A stretch of DNA of 64,000 nucleotides from DASRFR01 sp035651455 (GTDB taxonomy: Bacteria > Acidobacteriota > Terriglobia > Terriglobales > Acidobacteriaceae): contig DASRFR010000052.1 of assembly GCA_035651455.1 (NCBI GenBank), positions 58,769 to 122,768 on the forward strand, written 5' to 3'. Positions 63,556 through 64,000 of the stretch are shown here, piece by piece. How positions within the stretch are numbered: position 1 is the stretch's first letter; every line of letters begins with the position of its first letter. The notes beneath the pieces are model-generated. The model worked only from the letters and a program-made list of their open reading frames with translations, was not told where the DNA came from and made no database searches. A program made the translations under genes and the position numbers.

Positions 63556-64000
63556 CTAAACCAGCATCGACTGCTGGGCGGAGATACCCGCCGTCGCGCC
63601 GTGCGATGATGCCAAAGTGAGCGAGGGCATGAGGGGATTGGCAAGGTCGCCCGCGGCGTAAATGCCGGGCATGCTGGTTTCGCGGCGCTCGTCGACCTTG
63701 AGGGCGATGCCGCCGGGCGTATCGACCGTGGCGAGGCCCAGTGATTCATGCAGGCTTGCGGACGGCTTGTTGCGCGGATGCGCGAACAGGATGTCGACCG
63801 CGACATTGGGGCCGGTATCGAGCTTGACGGCGGCGTTATGGCCCCCGTGATGGGCGATCCCGGTGATCCGGCCATCGACGACAGGTATGTTGCGGCGCGC
63901 CAGATCGGCCCGGATATCGGGCGGAATGTCGTGACCATCGGCGAAGAGCGTCAACGTGTCGGTCCAATCGTGGTACAGCCTGACATAATTGTGCGACTGC
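63556..64000 (-). CDS. thioredoxin-reductase-like FAD oxidoreductase, C-terminal part
   Basis: The frame is open to the window end, so the N-terminal FAD domain is not seen. Visible are YVRLYHDWTDTLTLFADGHD, AVKLDTGPNVAVDILFAHPR, and the C-terminal FAD motif TSMPGIYAAGDLANP followed by TLASSHGATAGISAQQSMLV. This matches NAD(P)/FAD-dependent reductases close to TrxB but without a visible redox Cys pair in this part. Neighbouring hydrolase (now cut) was likely co-transcribed. Substrate unknown. Confidence 0.8.
   Translation of the reverse strand, partial: QSHNYVRLYHDWTDTLTLFADGHDIPPDIRADLARRNIPVVDGRITGIAHHGGHNAAVKLDTGPNVAVDILFAHPRNKPSASLHESLGLATVDTPGGIALKVDERRETSMPGIYAAGDLANPLMPSLTLASSHGATAGISAQQSMLV

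Overview
The window reads as a high-GC soil bacterium, most probably an Acidobacteriota (Terriglobia-like) chromosome. This is inferred from the gene mix: a hopanoid radical-SAM gene, HAF-repeat secreted proteins, a receptor kinase fused to TPRs, tiny WRxLYR-type proteins, and many integrases of the kind common in that phylum. No rRNA or marker protein is present to prove the assignment.

Layout. 1-5 kb holds a PfkB sugar kinase (cut by the window edge), a secreted repeat lipoprotein and a clan-D glycoside hydrolase lipoprotein. 5.1-13.3 kb is a six-gene minus-strand operon: HD-domain protein, MmgE/PrpD, homoaconitase-like hydratase, isocitrate/isopropylmalate-type dehydrogenase, a CitD-CitE fusion and CitF. 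Together these could interconvert and cleave a tricarboxylic acid. 13.4-30.3 kb is ordinary core genome: a secreted S33 peptidase, a TPR-GAF-degenerate GGDEF protein, an amino-acid permease, a sulfotransferase, Fe/Mn superoxide dismutase, an intact HAF-repeat gene beside a broken copy, HpnH with a small partner, a PilZ protein and an acyl-CoA synthetase. It ends in a peroxiredoxin whose peroxidatic residue is encoded by an in-frame TGA followed by a SECIS-like hairpin, a strong selenoprotein candidate.

An initiator tRNA-fMet at 30.7 kb marks the start of a mobile region. Directly downstream are a tyrosine integrase and an excisionase-like gene, then a hairpin-rich, gene-poor, AT-richer stretch, a phage-type primase-helicase, and a second, frameshifted integrase. 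From 37 to 44 kb several genes are broken (quinone oxidoreductase, Ku, hemerythrin, an NTF2 fragment). From 44.8 to 48.9 kb two related large serine recombinases face each other, followed by a phage-structural-like fragment and a ribbon-helix-helix protein.

From 50 to 62 kb the content is mostly signalling: a SpoIIE-type phosphatase, a Ser/Thr kinase with TPRs, a CPBP protease, receiver-only regulators (one lacking the phospho-acceptor Asp), an HTH/zinc protein, and two tandem Crp/Fnr genes (one frameshifted). At 56.95-57.17 kb two copies of the same structured module, each a long helix plus a terminator hairpin, suggest tandem small RNAs. An IS110-family element at 62.2-63.5 kb has cut an alpha/beta hydrolase gene that followed a thioredoxin-reductase-like oxidoreductase at the window end.

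The best candidates for undescribed biology are the selenocysteine peroxiredoxin, the tandem structured RNA modules, the tricarboxylate cluster with the CitD-CitE fusion, and the possible bridge-RNA end of the IS110 element.
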